Of a stretch of DNA of 64,000 nucleotides, positions 42,595 through 50,655 are shown one piece after another. The notes beneath the pieces were generated by a model that was not told the origin of the DNA, did no database searches, and saw only the letters and a program-made list of their open reading frames with translations. Made by a program: the position numbers and the translations under genes. Positions within the stretch are counted from its first letter, which is position 1, and every line of letters begins with the position of its first letter. Source of the stretch: Streptomyces cinnamoneus (GTDB taxonomy: Bacteria; Actinomycetota; Actinomycetes; Streptomycetales; Streptomycetaceae); contig NZ_PKFQ01000001.1 of NCBI RefSeq assembly GCF_002939475.1, forward strand, positions 4,957,001 through 5,021,000. Reading direction: 5' to 3'.

Positions 42595-44178
42595 ATGAGC
42601 AATCTCGAAGGTGCGCCCGTAGAGGCGAGTGACGTCCGTGGGCGCGTCGCCGAGCTGCACGCCATCCGCGAGCAGGTTCGGCGTGGTCCGAGCGAGCGGG
42701 CTACCCAGGCCCAGAAGGCCAAGGGCAAGCTGACCGCGCGCGAGCGCATAGATCTTCTGCTTGACGAGGGCTCTTTCACCGAGGTGGAGCCGCTGCGGCG
42801 GCACCGCGCGTCCGGGTTCGGCCTGGAGGAGAAGCGTCCGTACACCGACGGTGTGATCACCGGGTGGGGAACCGTGCACGGGCGGACGGTGTTCGTCTAC
42901 GCACACGACTTCCGGATCTTCGGCGGCGCGCTGGGCGAGGCCCACGCCACCAAGATCCACAAGATCATGGACAAGGCCATCGCGGCCGGGGCCCCGCTGG
43001 TGTCCCTCAACGACGGCGCCGGCGCCCGCATCCAGGAGGGCGTCTCCGCCCTCGCCGGCTACGGCGGCATCTTCCAGCGCAACACCAAGGCCTCCGGCGT
43101 CATCCCGCAGATCAGCGTGATGCTCGGCCCCTGCGCCGGCGGTGCGGCCTACTCGCCGGCCCTGACGGACTTCGTGTTCATGGTCCGCGAGACCTCCCAG
43201 ATGTTCATCACCGGCCCCGACGTGGTCCGCGCGGTGACCGGTGAGGAGATCACCCAGAACGGCCTCGGCGGCGCCGACGTGCACGCCGAGACCTCCGGCG
43301 TGGCCCACTTCGCCTACGACGACGAGGAGACCTGCCTCGAAGAGGTCCGGTACCTCCTCTCCCTGCTGCCCCAGAACAACCGGGAGAACCCGCCCCGCGT
43401 CGCCGCCGACGACCCGGCCGACCGCGCCGGCGAGGCGCTCCTGGACCTGGTGCCGGCGGACGGCAACCGCCCGTACGACATGCGCAAGGTCATCGAGGAG
43501 ATCGTCGACGACGGCGAGTACCTCGAGGTCCACGAGCGCTGGGCGACCAACATCATCTGTGCCCTGTCCCGGCTCGACGGCCAGGTCGTGGGCATCGTCG
43601 CCAACCAGCCGCAGTCGCTGGCCGGCGTCCTCGACATCGAGGCCTCCGAGAAGGCCGCACGGTTCATCCAGATGTGCGATGCCTTCAACATCCCGATCAT
43701 CACTCTTCTGGACGTACCCGGCTTCCTGCCGGGCGTGGATCAGGAGCACGGTGGGATCATCCGGCACGGTGCCAAGCTGCTGTACGCCTACTGCAACGCG
43801 ACCGTGCCCCGGATCTCGGTGATCCTGCGCAAGGCCTACGGCGGTGCGTACATCGTGATGGACTCGCAGTCGATCGGCGCGGACCTGACGTACGCCTGGC
43901 CGACGAACGAGATCGCGGTGATGGGTGCCGAGGGTGCCGCCAACGTGATCTTCCGCAAGCAGATCGCCGAGGCGGACGACCCGGAGGCGATGCGGGCGCG
44001 CATGGTCAAGGAGTACAAGGCCGAGCTCATGCACCCGTACTACGCCGCCGAGCGCGGCCTGGTCGACGACGTGATCGACCCGGTCGAGACCCGGTCGGTG
44101 CTGATCCGGTCGCTGGCGATGCTCGCGACCAAGCACGCCGACCTGCCGTCCCGCAAGCACGGCAACCCGCCCCAGTAA
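42595..44178 (+). CDS. pccB: propionyl-CoA carboxylase beta subunit (carboxyltransferase)
   Basis: This subunit transfers carboxyl from biotin to propionyl-CoA (or acetyl-CoA), giving methylmalonyl-CoA for odd-chain and polyketide precursors. The 527-residue protein is two crotonase-like halves: the N half has KGKLTARERIDLLLDEGSF and an oxyanion-hole GGAAYSPALTDFVF near residue 182; the C half has LDVPGFLPGVDQEHGGIIRHGAKLLYAY and KAYGGAYIVMDS near residue 415. The Asp/Ile position that sets acyl preference was not determined. No ribosome-binding site precedes the ATG, but TACCGT lies 7 bp upstream, so it may be leaderless. It pairs with an epsilon subunit and an alpha (biotin) subunit encoded elsewhere. 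Confidence 0.95.
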   Translation: MSNLEGAPVEASDVRGRVAELHAIREQVRRGPSERATQAQKAKGKLTARERIDLLLDEGSFTEVEPLRRHRASGFGLEEKRPYTDGVITGWGTVHGRTVFVYAHDFRIFGGALGEAHATKIHKIMDKAIAAGAPLVSLNDGAGARIQEGVSALAGYGGIFQRNTKASGVIPQISVMLGPCAGGAAYSPALTDFVFMVRETSQMFITGPDVVRAVTGEEITQNGLGGADVHAETSGVAHFAYDDEETCLEEVRYLLSLLPQNNRENPPRVAADDPADRAGEALLDLVPADGNRPYDMRKVIEEIVDDGEYLEVHERWATNIICALSRLDGQVVGIVANQPQSLAGVLDIEASEKAARFIQMCDAFNIPIITLLDVPGFLPGVDQEHGGIIRHGAKLLYAYCNATVPRISVILRKAYGGAYIVMDSQSIGADLTYAWPTNEIAVMGAEGAANVIFRKQIAEADDPEAMRARMVKEYKAELMHPYYAAERGLVDDVIDPVETRSVLIRSLAMLATKHADLPSRKHGNPPQ

Positions 44179-44211
44179 CAAACGTCCAGCACTTCAGCAA
44201 CGGAGACACGC

Positions 44212-44412
44212 ATGAACGACACGCTCGTACGCGTCGAGAAGGGCACCGCGGACGCCGAGGAACTGGCCGCCGTCACCGCCGTTCTCCTGGCCCGCGCCGC
44301 AGCCGGCACCGGCCGCGCCGCCCAGGCCCCCGCCCGCCGCCGCACCCCGGTCGGCTGGCGCCGTCTGGAGCGCACCCCGGGCTTCCGGGCGCCGCACAGC
44401 TGGCAGGGCTGA
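44212..44412 (+). CDS. pccE: acyl-CoA carboxylase epsilon subunit
   Basis: This 66-residue epsilon subunit binds and stimulates actinobacterial acyl-CoA carboxylase complexes. The sequence has the usual two parts: an N-terminal helix (VRVEKGTADAEELAAVTAVL) and a C-terminal basic segment ending in GWRRLERTPGFRAPHSWQG, which is the family signature. It starts 33 bp after pccB, with GGAG 8 bp before the ATG, and ends before two large hairpins that separate it from the convergent conservon. Confidence 0.9.
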   Translation: MNDTLVRVEKGTADAEELAAVTAVLLARAAAGTGRAAQAPARRRTPVGWRRLERTPGFRAPHSWQG

Positions 44413-44434
44413 GCCCTACGGAGAGGCTGGCCTC

Positions 44435-44480
44435 CGTGCGAAGGGCCCCGGGCTTCACCAAGCCCGGGGCCCTTCGCACG
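44435..44480 (+). terminator. terminator after pccE
   Basis: A perfect 21-bp inverted repeat (44435-44455 and 44460-44480) with a four-base loop, 22 bp after the pccE stop. It is the longest perfect stem I noticed in the window. Confidence 0.85.
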
Positions 44481-44516
44481 TACCGCACCGGTGTGGCCCG
44501 CAGCGCGCCCGCGCAC

Positions 44517-44561
44517 GCGAAAAGGTCCCCGCACTCCCGAGGAGTGCGGGGACCTTCTCGC
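44517..44561 (-). terminator. terminator of the first conservon
   Basis: A 16-bp perfect stem (44522-44537 and 44541-44556) with a three-base loop, extended by four outer pairs after one mismatch. It sits just past the cvnD stop (minus strand) and, with the hairpin at 44435, separates the convergent units. Confidence 0.8.
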
Positions 44562-44568
44562 ATCCGAG

Positions 44569-45150
44569 CTAGCGCAGCCGCGCCATGAGGGCGTGCTCGA
44601 CGAGCGTGATGAGTGCGCTCTTCGCCTCGTTGCGGTGGCGGGCGTCGGTGGTGATGATCGGCGCGTCGGGGCCGATCTGGAGGGCCTCGCGGACCTCCTC
44701 CGGTGTGTACGGCTGGTGTCCGTCGAAGCCGTTGAGGGCGATGACGAAGGGCAGGCCGCTGTTCTCGAAGTAGTCGACGGCGGGGAAGCAGTCGGCGAGG
44801 CGGCGGGTGTCGACGAGGACGACGGCGCCGATGGCGCCGCGTACCAGGTCGTCCCACATGAACCAGAAGCGGTCCTGTCCGGGCGTGCCGAACAGGTACA
44901 GGATCAGGTCCTGGTCCAAGGTGATACGGCCGAAGTCCATGGCCACGGTCGTCGTGGTCTTGTCCGGCGCGTGGGTGAGGTCGTCGATGCCCGCCGAGGC
45001 GGAGGTCATGACGGCTTCGGTGCGCAGCGGGTTGATCTCCGAGACCGCGCCGACGAACGTGGTCTTGCCCACGCCGAAGCCACCCGCCACCACGATCTTC
45101 GCGGAGGTGGTGGAGCGGGCTGCCTCGCCGCTAGAGGTTCCGAAGTCCAC
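44569..45150 (-). CDS. cvnD2: conservon GTPase CvnD (inner copy)
   Basis: This 193-residue Ras-like small GTPase is the output component of a Streptomyces conservon. The P-loop GGFGVGKTTFVGA is near residue 23, with the switch regions TTTTVAMDFGRI and LFGTPGQDRF (DxxG replaced by TPGQ). The base-binding motif is degraded: where NKxD is expected the sequence reads ALNGFDGH. This is usual for the family. The GTG start overlaps the cvnC end by 20 bp, so they are coupled. Its 3' 336 bp are identical in DNA to the other cvnD copy in this window. The number 2 follows remembered S. coelicolor order (SCO5537-5540). Confidence 0.94.
   Translation of the reverse strand: MDFGTSSGEAARSTTSAKIVVAGGFGVGKTTFVGAVSEINPLRTEAVMTSASAGIDDLTHAPDKTTTTVAMDFGRITLDQDLILYLFGTPGQDRFWFMWDDLVRGAIGAVVLVDTRRLADCFPAVDYFENSGLPFVIALNGFDGHQPYTPEEVREALQIGPDAPIITTDARHRNEAKSALITLVEHALMARLR
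44575..44910. repeat. 336-bp tract identical to 49585-49920
   Basis: Every base of 44575-44910 matches 49585-49920, including all synonymous positions of the 3' half of the two cvnD genes. The match stops abruptly at both ends (44574 and 44911 differ). The offset is 5010 bp. It indicates recent gene conversion between the two conservons, not just shared ancestry. Confidence 0.95.
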
Positions 45151-45655
45151 TGAGCACCCTTTCGAGCAGTGTCACGTCAGGCTGGCCGCCCGCGGCTGCG
45201 TCGCCGCCGGGCTGATGAATGGCGACAAGTCCGGCCTCCGCCAGGTCGGCGACGAGGATCCGGGCTACGCCAAGCGGAATGGACAGGAGTGCCGAGATCT
45301 CCGCGACCGACTTGATCTCACGGCACAGGTGGCAGATGCGCTGGTGTTCCGGCAACTGCCCGTGGAGCTGGGACGACTGGGCCGTGGTGTGTACCAGTGC
45401 CTCGATGGCGAGCTGGTAACGCGGCCGCGTCCGGCCGCCGGTCATCGCATACGGACGGACCAGCGGGTTGTGCTTGCCGCCCGAGGAGGACGACGTCGCG
45501 CGCCGTTGTTGCGGTGGCTGAGCCGGCACATGCGGAGGGCGCTGCTGCTCCGGCATGGCTTGGTGGCTTGGCGCGGAGGGGAAGTTGTAGCGGTTCAACG
45601 GGGGTTGACCCTGCTGGTCATTTCCATACGGGTAACCGCCTGGGGGCGTTGCCAC
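45131..45655 (-). CDS. cvnC2: conservon DUF742 protein CvnC (inner copy)
   Basis: This 174-residue conservon protein of the DUF742 family is thought to carry a winged-helix DNA-binding-like fold. The N-terminal 75 residues are Pro/Gln-rich and likely disordered. The conserved core (about 80-174) starts LVRPYAMTGGRTRPRYQLAIEALV and holds HQRICHLCREIKSVAEISALLSIPLGVARILVADLAE, a helix-turn-helix-like part, ending in PDVTLLERVLSGL. The GTG at 45655 follows GGAGGAGAC directly, which decides the start over the longer frame at 45697. It overlaps cvnD and lies 84 bp after cvnB. Confidence 0.9.
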   Translation of the reverse strand: MATPPGGYPYGNDQQGQPPLNRYNFPSAPSHQAMPEQQRPPHVPAQPPQQRRATSSSSGGKHNPLVRPYAMTGGRTRPRYQLAIEALVHTTAQSSQLHGQLPEHQRICHLCREIKSVAEISALLSIPLGVARILVADLAEAGLVAIHQPGGDAAAGGQPDVTLLERVLSGLRNL

Positions 45656-45739
45656 GTCTCCTCCTCCAACTTGCCTGTCTGCTGCTGCTCGCGCCACCGC
45701 ACCCTATGGCGCGGTGGCGCGAAACGCACTGTCTCTTGA

Positions 45740-46153
45740 TTAGTTGAGAAGGCTCCCCTGCAGTTCGGCGCGGAGGTCGGGCGTGAGGACGTTGCCCGCG
45801 CGGTCGACCAGGAGGGCCATCTCGTAGCCCACGAGGCCGATGTCGCACTCCGGGTGCGCCAGAACGGCGAGGGAGGAGCCGTCGGAGATGGACATGATGA
45901 AGAGGAAGCCTCGTTCCATCTCCACGACGGTCTGGTTGACCGTGCCCCCCTCGAAGATGCGGGAGGCACCGGCGGTCAGTGAGGTCAGGCCGGAGGCCAC
46001 CGCCGCCAACTGGTCGGCGCGGTCCCGCGGAAACCCTTCGGACATCGCCAGAAGGAGTCCGTCGGCGGAGACCACGACGGTGTGGGACACCCCGGGGGTG
46101 TTGTCCACGAAACTGGTGATCAACCAGTTCAGGTTTTGCGCCGCCTGGCTCAT
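45740..46153 (-). CDS. cvnB2: conservon roadblock/LC7 protein CvnB (inner copy)
   Basis: This 137-residue roadblock/LC7-fold protein is the partner that links the CvnA sensor to the CvnD GTPase. The pattern is typical: VSHTVVVSADGLLLAMSEGFPRDRADQLAAVASGL, the TVNQTVVEMERGFLFIMSI strand pair and LAVLAHPECDIGLVGYEMALLV. Roadblock proteins act as regulators of small GTPases. The ATG at 46153 is chosen; an in-frame TTG at 46162 would abut the cvnA stop. Much of it is identical in DNA to the other cvnB (for example 45762-45888 matches 50678-50804 perfectly). Confidence 0.94.
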   Translation of the reverse strand: MSQAAQNLNWLITSFVDNTPGVSHTVVVSADGLLLAMSEGFPRDRADQLAAVASGLTSLTAGASRIFEGGTVNQTVVEMERGFLFIMSISDGSSLAVLAHPECDIGLVGYEMALLVDRAGNVLTPDLRAELQGSLLN

Positions 46154-46162
46154 CGGGCTCAA

Positions 46163-49100
46163 CTAACGCTCCTGATCGTAGGTGCCGCCGGGGCCGAAGC
46201 CCTGGTCGTGTTGCTCATGCTGGTCGTGGGCGGAGGACTCCGGGGAATCGCCACCCCGCCCGCGCCCCTGCTGGATGCCGCGGCGCAGGTTTGCCAACCT
46301 GCCGCGGACGTCCTCCGGCGCGCGGGAGATCTGGGGGCCCGCCTGGGGGGTCTGTGCCGCCGTGCCCTCGACCAGATTGGCCTTGGGTACCCGGCGGGGC
46401 AGACCGGAGGAGGTCACTCCGCCGGCCTTCGGCTCCCGGAGCTGCCCGGCACGCTGCCAGCGCTCGTCGTTCGCCGACTGCCATGCGGAGCCGTCGCCCT
46501 CCTGAGGCTGCTGAGAGACCTGCGCTTGGGTCTGCTCCGGTTCTACGCCGCCCCTGGTGGCCTCCTCGCCCGTCCCGGATTCCTGCCCCCGCTTGTCACG
46601 GCGGGGCAGACCGGACCCGGTCAGCGAGGGGGAGCCGCTCGTGGCGGGGCCCGGACGGTCGAACTCTACGCGCTCCGGCTGGGCCGTGTCAGCGGACGGC
46701 TGGGATTCCGGTTCCGCTCCGTAACCCTGTCCGTACTCATGCTGGTACGTACCTGACTCGGCCCACTCTCCTTGGTAGCCGGGGGTGTTGAAGTCGCCGT
46801 AGGGCTGCTGGGACGTGGTGGCCGGGTCCGCGTAAGCGGGTTCCGCGTAGCCGTCGTCCTGGTAACCCCGTTCCGCGCGGCCGGTGTCCGGACGACCGCC
46901 GTGCTCCTGGGGGACGCCGTGCGGCTGCTCGTAACCCTGCTGCGGGTAGTCGCCCGGGAACTGCTGCTCCTGGAACTGCTGGTCCTGGAACTGCGGGTGG
47001 CCCTCGCCGGCCTGCGCCTCCAGCGCCGCCCGCCGCTCCTCGCGCATCAGCGAGCGGCCCACCGGGTCCAGACCGGACCCGGCGTCCTGGCGCTCCTCGT
47101 AGCGGGAGTCGTCGAAGCCGAGCTCCGCGGCGGTGCGCATGCGCTCCGCCGGCGCGCTCTGCTGCTCCGGCATCATCCGGGAGACCGTGAAGTCGCTGTC
47201 GGCCAGCTCCTCGCCGCCACCACCGTGGGTGATGGCGTCCGGCAGCATGACCAGCGAGGTGGTGCCGGCCTGCTCGCCCGAGGGGCGCAGCTGGACGCGG
47301 ATGCCGTGGCGCAGGGCCAGGCGGCCGACCACGAACAGACCCATGCGCTGGGAGATCGCGGCGTCCACGGTCGGCGGGTTGGCCAGTCGGTGGTTGATGT
47401 CCGCGAAGTCCTCGGCGGTCAGGCCGATGCCCTTGTCGTGGATCTCGACCATCACCCGGCCGTCGGGCAGCCGGGTCGCGTTGACGCGGACCTTGGTGTG
47501 CGGGGAGGAGAACGTGGTGGCGTTCTCAAGCAGCTCGGCGAGCAGGTGCACGAGGTCGGTCACGGCCAGGCCGTGGATCTCGGCCTCCGGGATGCCGCTC
47601 AGCTCGATGCGCTCGTACGCCTCCACCTCGGACGAGGCGGCGCGCAGCACGTCGACCAGCGGGATCGGCTGGTCCCAGCGGCGGCCCGGCTCCTCGCCCG
47701 CGAGGATGAGGAGGTTCTCGCCGTTGCGGCGCATGCGGGTGGCCAGGTGGTCCAGCTTGAAGAGGTTCTCCAGCTGGTCCGGGTCGGCCTCGTTGTTCTC
47801 CAGGTCGGTGATGAGGTTCAGCTGGCCCTCGATCAGCGCCTGGTTGCGGTGCGAGAGGTTCGTGAAGATCGCGTTGACGTTCCCTCGGAGCAGCGCCTGC
47901 TCGGCGGCCAGCCGCACCGCCTCGCGGTGCACCTGGTCGAAGGCCCGGGCGACCTCGCCGATCTCGTCACCGGTGGTGATCGGGATGGGCTGGGTGCGGG
48001 TGTCGACGTGACCGGGGTTGGTCCGCGAGAGCTGGTCGACCAGCGCCGGCAGCCGCTGCTCCGCCACCTCGAAGGCGGCGGCGCGCAGCCGGCGCATGTT
48101 CCGGCTCATGGAACGCGCCATCTTGCCGGCCACGATGAACGCGGCCAGGAGGGCGAGCACCATGATCGAGGAGTTGACGATGGCCGTCTGCTGCGCGTCC
48201 GAGGCGATGCTCTCCGCCTCGTCCACGGCGTGGTCGGCCAGGTGCTCCTCGACCTCGCGGTAGGCGTTGAACTTCGCCGTCGCGGTGGCGAACCAGGTCT
48301 GGTCGGTGATGCCCTTGGCCCTCAGCTGCGCGTCGGTGGCGCCGGACATGATGGCGGCGGCCATCTTGTCCTGCTCCTCGACCTGCGCCCCGGTGGCCAG
48401 AGCGGTCTTCAGCCGCTTGATGTCCTCGTCGGTACCACCGGACTCGAACTCGCCGCGGGCGACGTACTCGAGGAAGTTGTACGAGGAGAACGCGGTCAGC
48501 AGCTCCGTGCGCTCCTTGGGGTTGCCCGGCTTCACCAGCAGGTGCTCGCCGATGGAGCGCTGGAGCGACTCGGCGGCCTTCGCCAGGGAGACGGCGTAGA
48601 CCGCGCGACCGTAGGAGGTGACGTTGCCGGTGCCCAGGCCCAGCTCGTTGGTGAAGGCCATGAGGGGACGCTGGATGGCGCCGTAGCCGTCCTCGGTCTT
48701 CGTGCCCGCGAGCTCGGAGGTGTAGCCGACCTTGCGCAGCTTGGGCAGCATCGGCTCGGCCGCGCGCACCTCGTTCAGACGGCGCTTGAGGCTCGGGGTG
48801 TCCGGCATGTTCTTGACGGTCTTGTCGAACGCCGCGCGGGCGGCGTCCGTGACGTCCTGCGCCTTCTTGACGCCCTCGTCCTCGCGGTGGTTCTCCAGGA
48901 ACGGCTTGGCCATCACGTCGCGCTCGTCGATGACGGCGTGCGCGTACGTGGCCGCAGCCTGAACGGTACGCGCCGTGTTGGCCGCGTCCTGCGCCTCCAG
49001 CCAGGTGTCGACGGACGTCTTGACGCCGAGGCCACCGAAGACGAGCGCGACCAGCACCGGGATCAGGAGGATCACGTTCAGGCGGGTCGGCACGCGCCAG

Positions 49101-49252
49101 TTGCGGGGCGAGAATCTGCTGCCGTCGCGCCCTGGGGGTGTGGCGGGGTTTTCGGGCATCTCGGAAGGCGGCACCGCTTCACGCGACGGCGGGGTGAAGT
49201 TACCCCGCGCGTTCCGCGTTTGCTGCGCGGCGCCCGTCTTTCTTCGCCTCAC
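46163..49252 (-). CDS. cvnA2: conservon sensor kinase-like protein CvnA (inner copy)
   Basis: This 1029-residue membrane sensor has one helix near residues 58-76, an extracytoplasmic nitrate/nitrite-sensing-like helical domain, a second helix near 356-376, and a HAMP-like segment. A histidine kinase-like core follows with ELLENAT (N box), DKGIGL and GLFVVGRLALRHGI (G boxes). No standard H box is seen; a His occurs in KLDHLATRMRRN. A long Gln/Tyr/Pro-rich linker (about 720-930) leads to a conserved basic tail (ERWQRAGQLREP...SGLPRRVPKANLVEG...DVRGRLANLRRGIQQGR). The GTG start has GAGAGG about 11 bp upstream. The gene is followed by cvnB, cvnC and cvnD. Confidence 0.93.
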   Translation of the reverse strand: MRRRKTGAAQQTRNARGNFTPPSREAVPPSEMPENPATPPGRDGSRFSPRNWRVPTRLNVILLIPVLVALVFGGLGVKTSVDTWLEAQDAANTARTVQAAATYAHAVIDERDVMAKPFLENHREDEGVKKAQDVTDAARAAFDKTVKNMPDTPSLKRRLNEVRAAEPMLPKLRKVGYTSELAGTKTEDGYGAIQRPLMAFTNELGLGTGNVTSYGRAVYAVSLAKAAESLQRSIGEHLLVKPGNPKERTELLTAFSSYNFLEYVARGEFESGGTDEDIKRLKTALATGAQVEEQDKMAAAIMSGATDAQLRAKGITDQTWFATATAKFNAYREVEEHLADHAVDEAESIASDAQQTAIVNSSIMVLALLAAFIVAGKMARSMSRNMRRLRAAAFEVAEQRLPALVDQLSRTNPGHVDTRTQPIPITTGDEIGEVARAFDQVHREAVRLAAEQALLRGNVNAIFTNLSHRNQALIEGQLNLITDLENNEADPDQLENLFKLDHLATRMRRNGENLLILAGEEPGRRWDQPIPLVDVLRAASSEVEAYERIELSGIPEAEIHGLAVTDLVHLLAELLENATTFSSPHTKVRVNATRLPDGRVMVEIHDKGIGLTAEDFADINHRLANPPTVDAAISQRMGLFVVGRLALRHGIRVQLRPSGEQAGTTSLVMLPDAITHGGGGEELADSDFTVSRMMPEQQSAPAERMRTAAELGFDDSRYEERQDAGSGLDPVGRSLMREERRAALEAQAGEGHPQFQDQQFQEQQFPGDYPQQGYEQPHGVPQEHGGRPDTGRAERGYQDDGYAEPAYADPATTSQQPYGDFNTPGYQGEWAESGTYQHEYGQGYGAEPESQPSADTAQPERVEFDRPGPATSGSPSLTGSGLPRRDKRGQESGTGEEATRGGVEPEQTQAQVSQQPQEGDGSAWQSANDERWQRAGQLREPKAGGVTSSGLPRRVPKANLVEGTAAQTPQAGPQISRAPEDVRGRLANLRRGIQQGRGRGGDSPESSAHDQHEQHDQGFGPGGTYDQER

Positions 49253-49457
49253 TCGACCAACAACCTCTCGGCGTCGGCACCTGTGCTGTGCCGTTTATCT
49301 GCTGAGCCGTGACTGCTCAGTCCGGGAATTCCAGCACGGCGGGCAGGTGCATTCCAAACAACGGACAGAGCCCGTGAAGGCCGCGATTTGCCTGACATAA
49401 AACGGGCATTAAGGCCGAGCCGCGTCAAATGGCGGACGAGATGTGTGCACAGCGAAG

Positions 49458-49492
49458 TTGGCCGAACGCGAGGGGTGGTCGCGTCCGGCCAA
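49458..49492 (-). terminator. terminator of the second conservon
   Basis: A 14-bp stem with one mismatch (49458-49471 and 49479-49492) lies 87 bp past the cvnD stop on the minus strand. The 326-bp gap between the conservons otherwise must hold the promoter of the inner cvnA; I see only AT-richer patches there (around 49397-49432), no clear -35/-10. Confidence 0.6.
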
Positions 49493-49578
49493 TTCTCTGT
49501 CGAAACGTTATGAAGCCCGAAGCGGGCCGTGGTGAATCCCACAACTCACATACCGTCACTTTCGGACGGCGGGCAACA

Positions 49579-50160
49579 CTATTTCAGCCGCGCCATGAGG
49601 GCGTGCTCGACGAGCGTGATGAGTGCGCTCTTCGCCTCGTTGCGGTGGCGGGCGTCGGTGGTGATGATCGGCGCGTCGGGGCCGATCTGGAGGGCCTCGC
49701 GGACCTCCTCCGGTGTGTACGGCTGGTGTCCGTCGAAGCCGTTGAGGGCGATGACGAAGGGCAGGCCGCTGTTCTCGAAGTAGTCGACGGCGGGGAAGCA
49801 GTCGGCGAGGCGGCGGGTGTCGACGAGGACGACGGCGCCGATGGCGCCGCGTACCAGGTCGTCCCACATGAACCAGAAGCGGTCCTGTCCGGGCGTGCCG
49901 AACAGGTACAGGATCAGGTCGTCATCGAGGGTGATACGGCCGAAATCCATCGCCACGGTCGTCGTGGTCTTGTCCTGCACGTGGCTCAGGTCGTCGATAC
50001 CGGCCGACGCCGAGGTCATCACGGCCTCGGTGCGCAGCGGGCTGATCTCCGAGACCGCGCCGACGAACGTCGTCTTGCCGACGCCGAAGCCACCCGCCAC
50101 CACGATCTTCGCGGACGTGGTGGAGCGGGCGACGCCGCCGCTAGAGCTTCCGAAGTCCAC
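49579..50160 (-). CDS. cvnD1: conservon GTPase CvnD (outer copy)
   Basis: This 193-residue Ras-like GTPase is nearly identical to the inner CvnD: P-loop GGFGVGKTTFVGA near residue 23, TTTTVAMDFGRI, LFGTPGQDRF, and the same ALNGFDGH in place of NKxD. Only the first half differs by a handful of residues. It should cycle with the CvnB roadblock protein of its own operon, though such similarity leaves crosstalk between the two systems open. The start overlaps cvnC by 20 bp. The number 1 follows remembered S. coelicolor order (SCO5541-5544). Confidence 0.94.
   Translation of the reverse strand: MDFGSSSGGVARSTTSAKIVVAGGFGVGKTTFVGAVSEISPLRTEAVMTSASAGIDDLSHVQDKTTTTVAMDFGRITLDDDLILYLFGTPGQDRFWFMWDDLVRGAIGAVVLVDTRRLADCFPAVDYFENSGLPFVIALNGFDGHQPYTPEEVREALQIGPDAPIITTDARHRNEAKSALITLVEHALMARLK
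49585..49920. repeat. 336-bp tract identical to 44575-44910
   Basis: Second copy of the identical tract within cvnD; see the entry at 44575. The upstream flank (cvnD start, cvnC overlap) is similar but has many synonymous differences. Confidence 0.95.
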
Positions 50161-50551
50161 TGAGCACCCTTTCGAGCAGTGTCACATCCGGCGTACCGCC
50201 GGCCTCGGTGCCGCCGCCCGGCTGGTGGATGGCGACCATGCCGGCCTCCGCCAGGTCGGCGACGAGGATCCGGGCCACGCCCAGCGGCATGCTGAGCAGC
50301 GCCGAGATCTCCGCGACCGACTTCACCTCGCGGCACAGGTGGCAGATCCGCTGGTGCTCGGGGAGCAGTCCTCCGAGGTGGGCCGGATCGGCCGTGGAGC
50401 TGACCAGCGCCTCGATGGCGAGCTGGTAGCGGGGCCGGGTGCGGCCGCCCGTCATGGCGTAGGGGCGGACCAGCGGCTGGTCACCTTCATCACTCCCGTA
50501 CGGCGCATGGTGAGAGGCACCGTACGGGCCGGGCGAGGCGGGCGGGGTCAT
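50141..50551 (-). CDS. cvnC1: conservon DUF742 protein CvnC (outer copy)
   Basis: This 136-residue DUF742 protein has the same conserved core as the inner CvnC (LVRPYAMTGGRTRPRYQLAIEALV, HQRICHLCREVKSVAEISALL, PDVTLLERVLSGLRKL) but a much shorter Pro/Gly N-terminal extension of about 25 residues. GGAGG lies 5 bp before the ATG. The core is highly similar between the two copies, while the extensions are unrelated, so the extension may set partner choice. It overlaps cvnD by 20 bp and follows cvnB by 104 bp. Confidence 0.93.
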   Translation of the reverse strand: MTPPASPGPYGASHHAPYGSDEGDQPLVRPYAMTGGRTRPRYQLAIEALVSSTADPAHLGGLLPEHQRICHLCREVKSVAEISALLSMPLGVARILVADLAEAGMVAIHQPGGGTEAGGTPDVTLLERVLSGLRKL

Positions 50552-50655
50552 GAATCCTCCGGACGGGACAGCAGGATGGCAATAATGCCGTCGAGCGGTG
50601 GCCGGTGGGGGGTTTTCGGCCGGACGGTCAGACGGTATTTGCTAGGTGCAGGGGG

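Noticed and set aside
44575..49920. The identical 336-bp tracts as ends of an insertion sequence or transposon
   Set aside because: The tracts are coding parts of two conservon genes in the same orientation, with no transposase or inverted ends between them.
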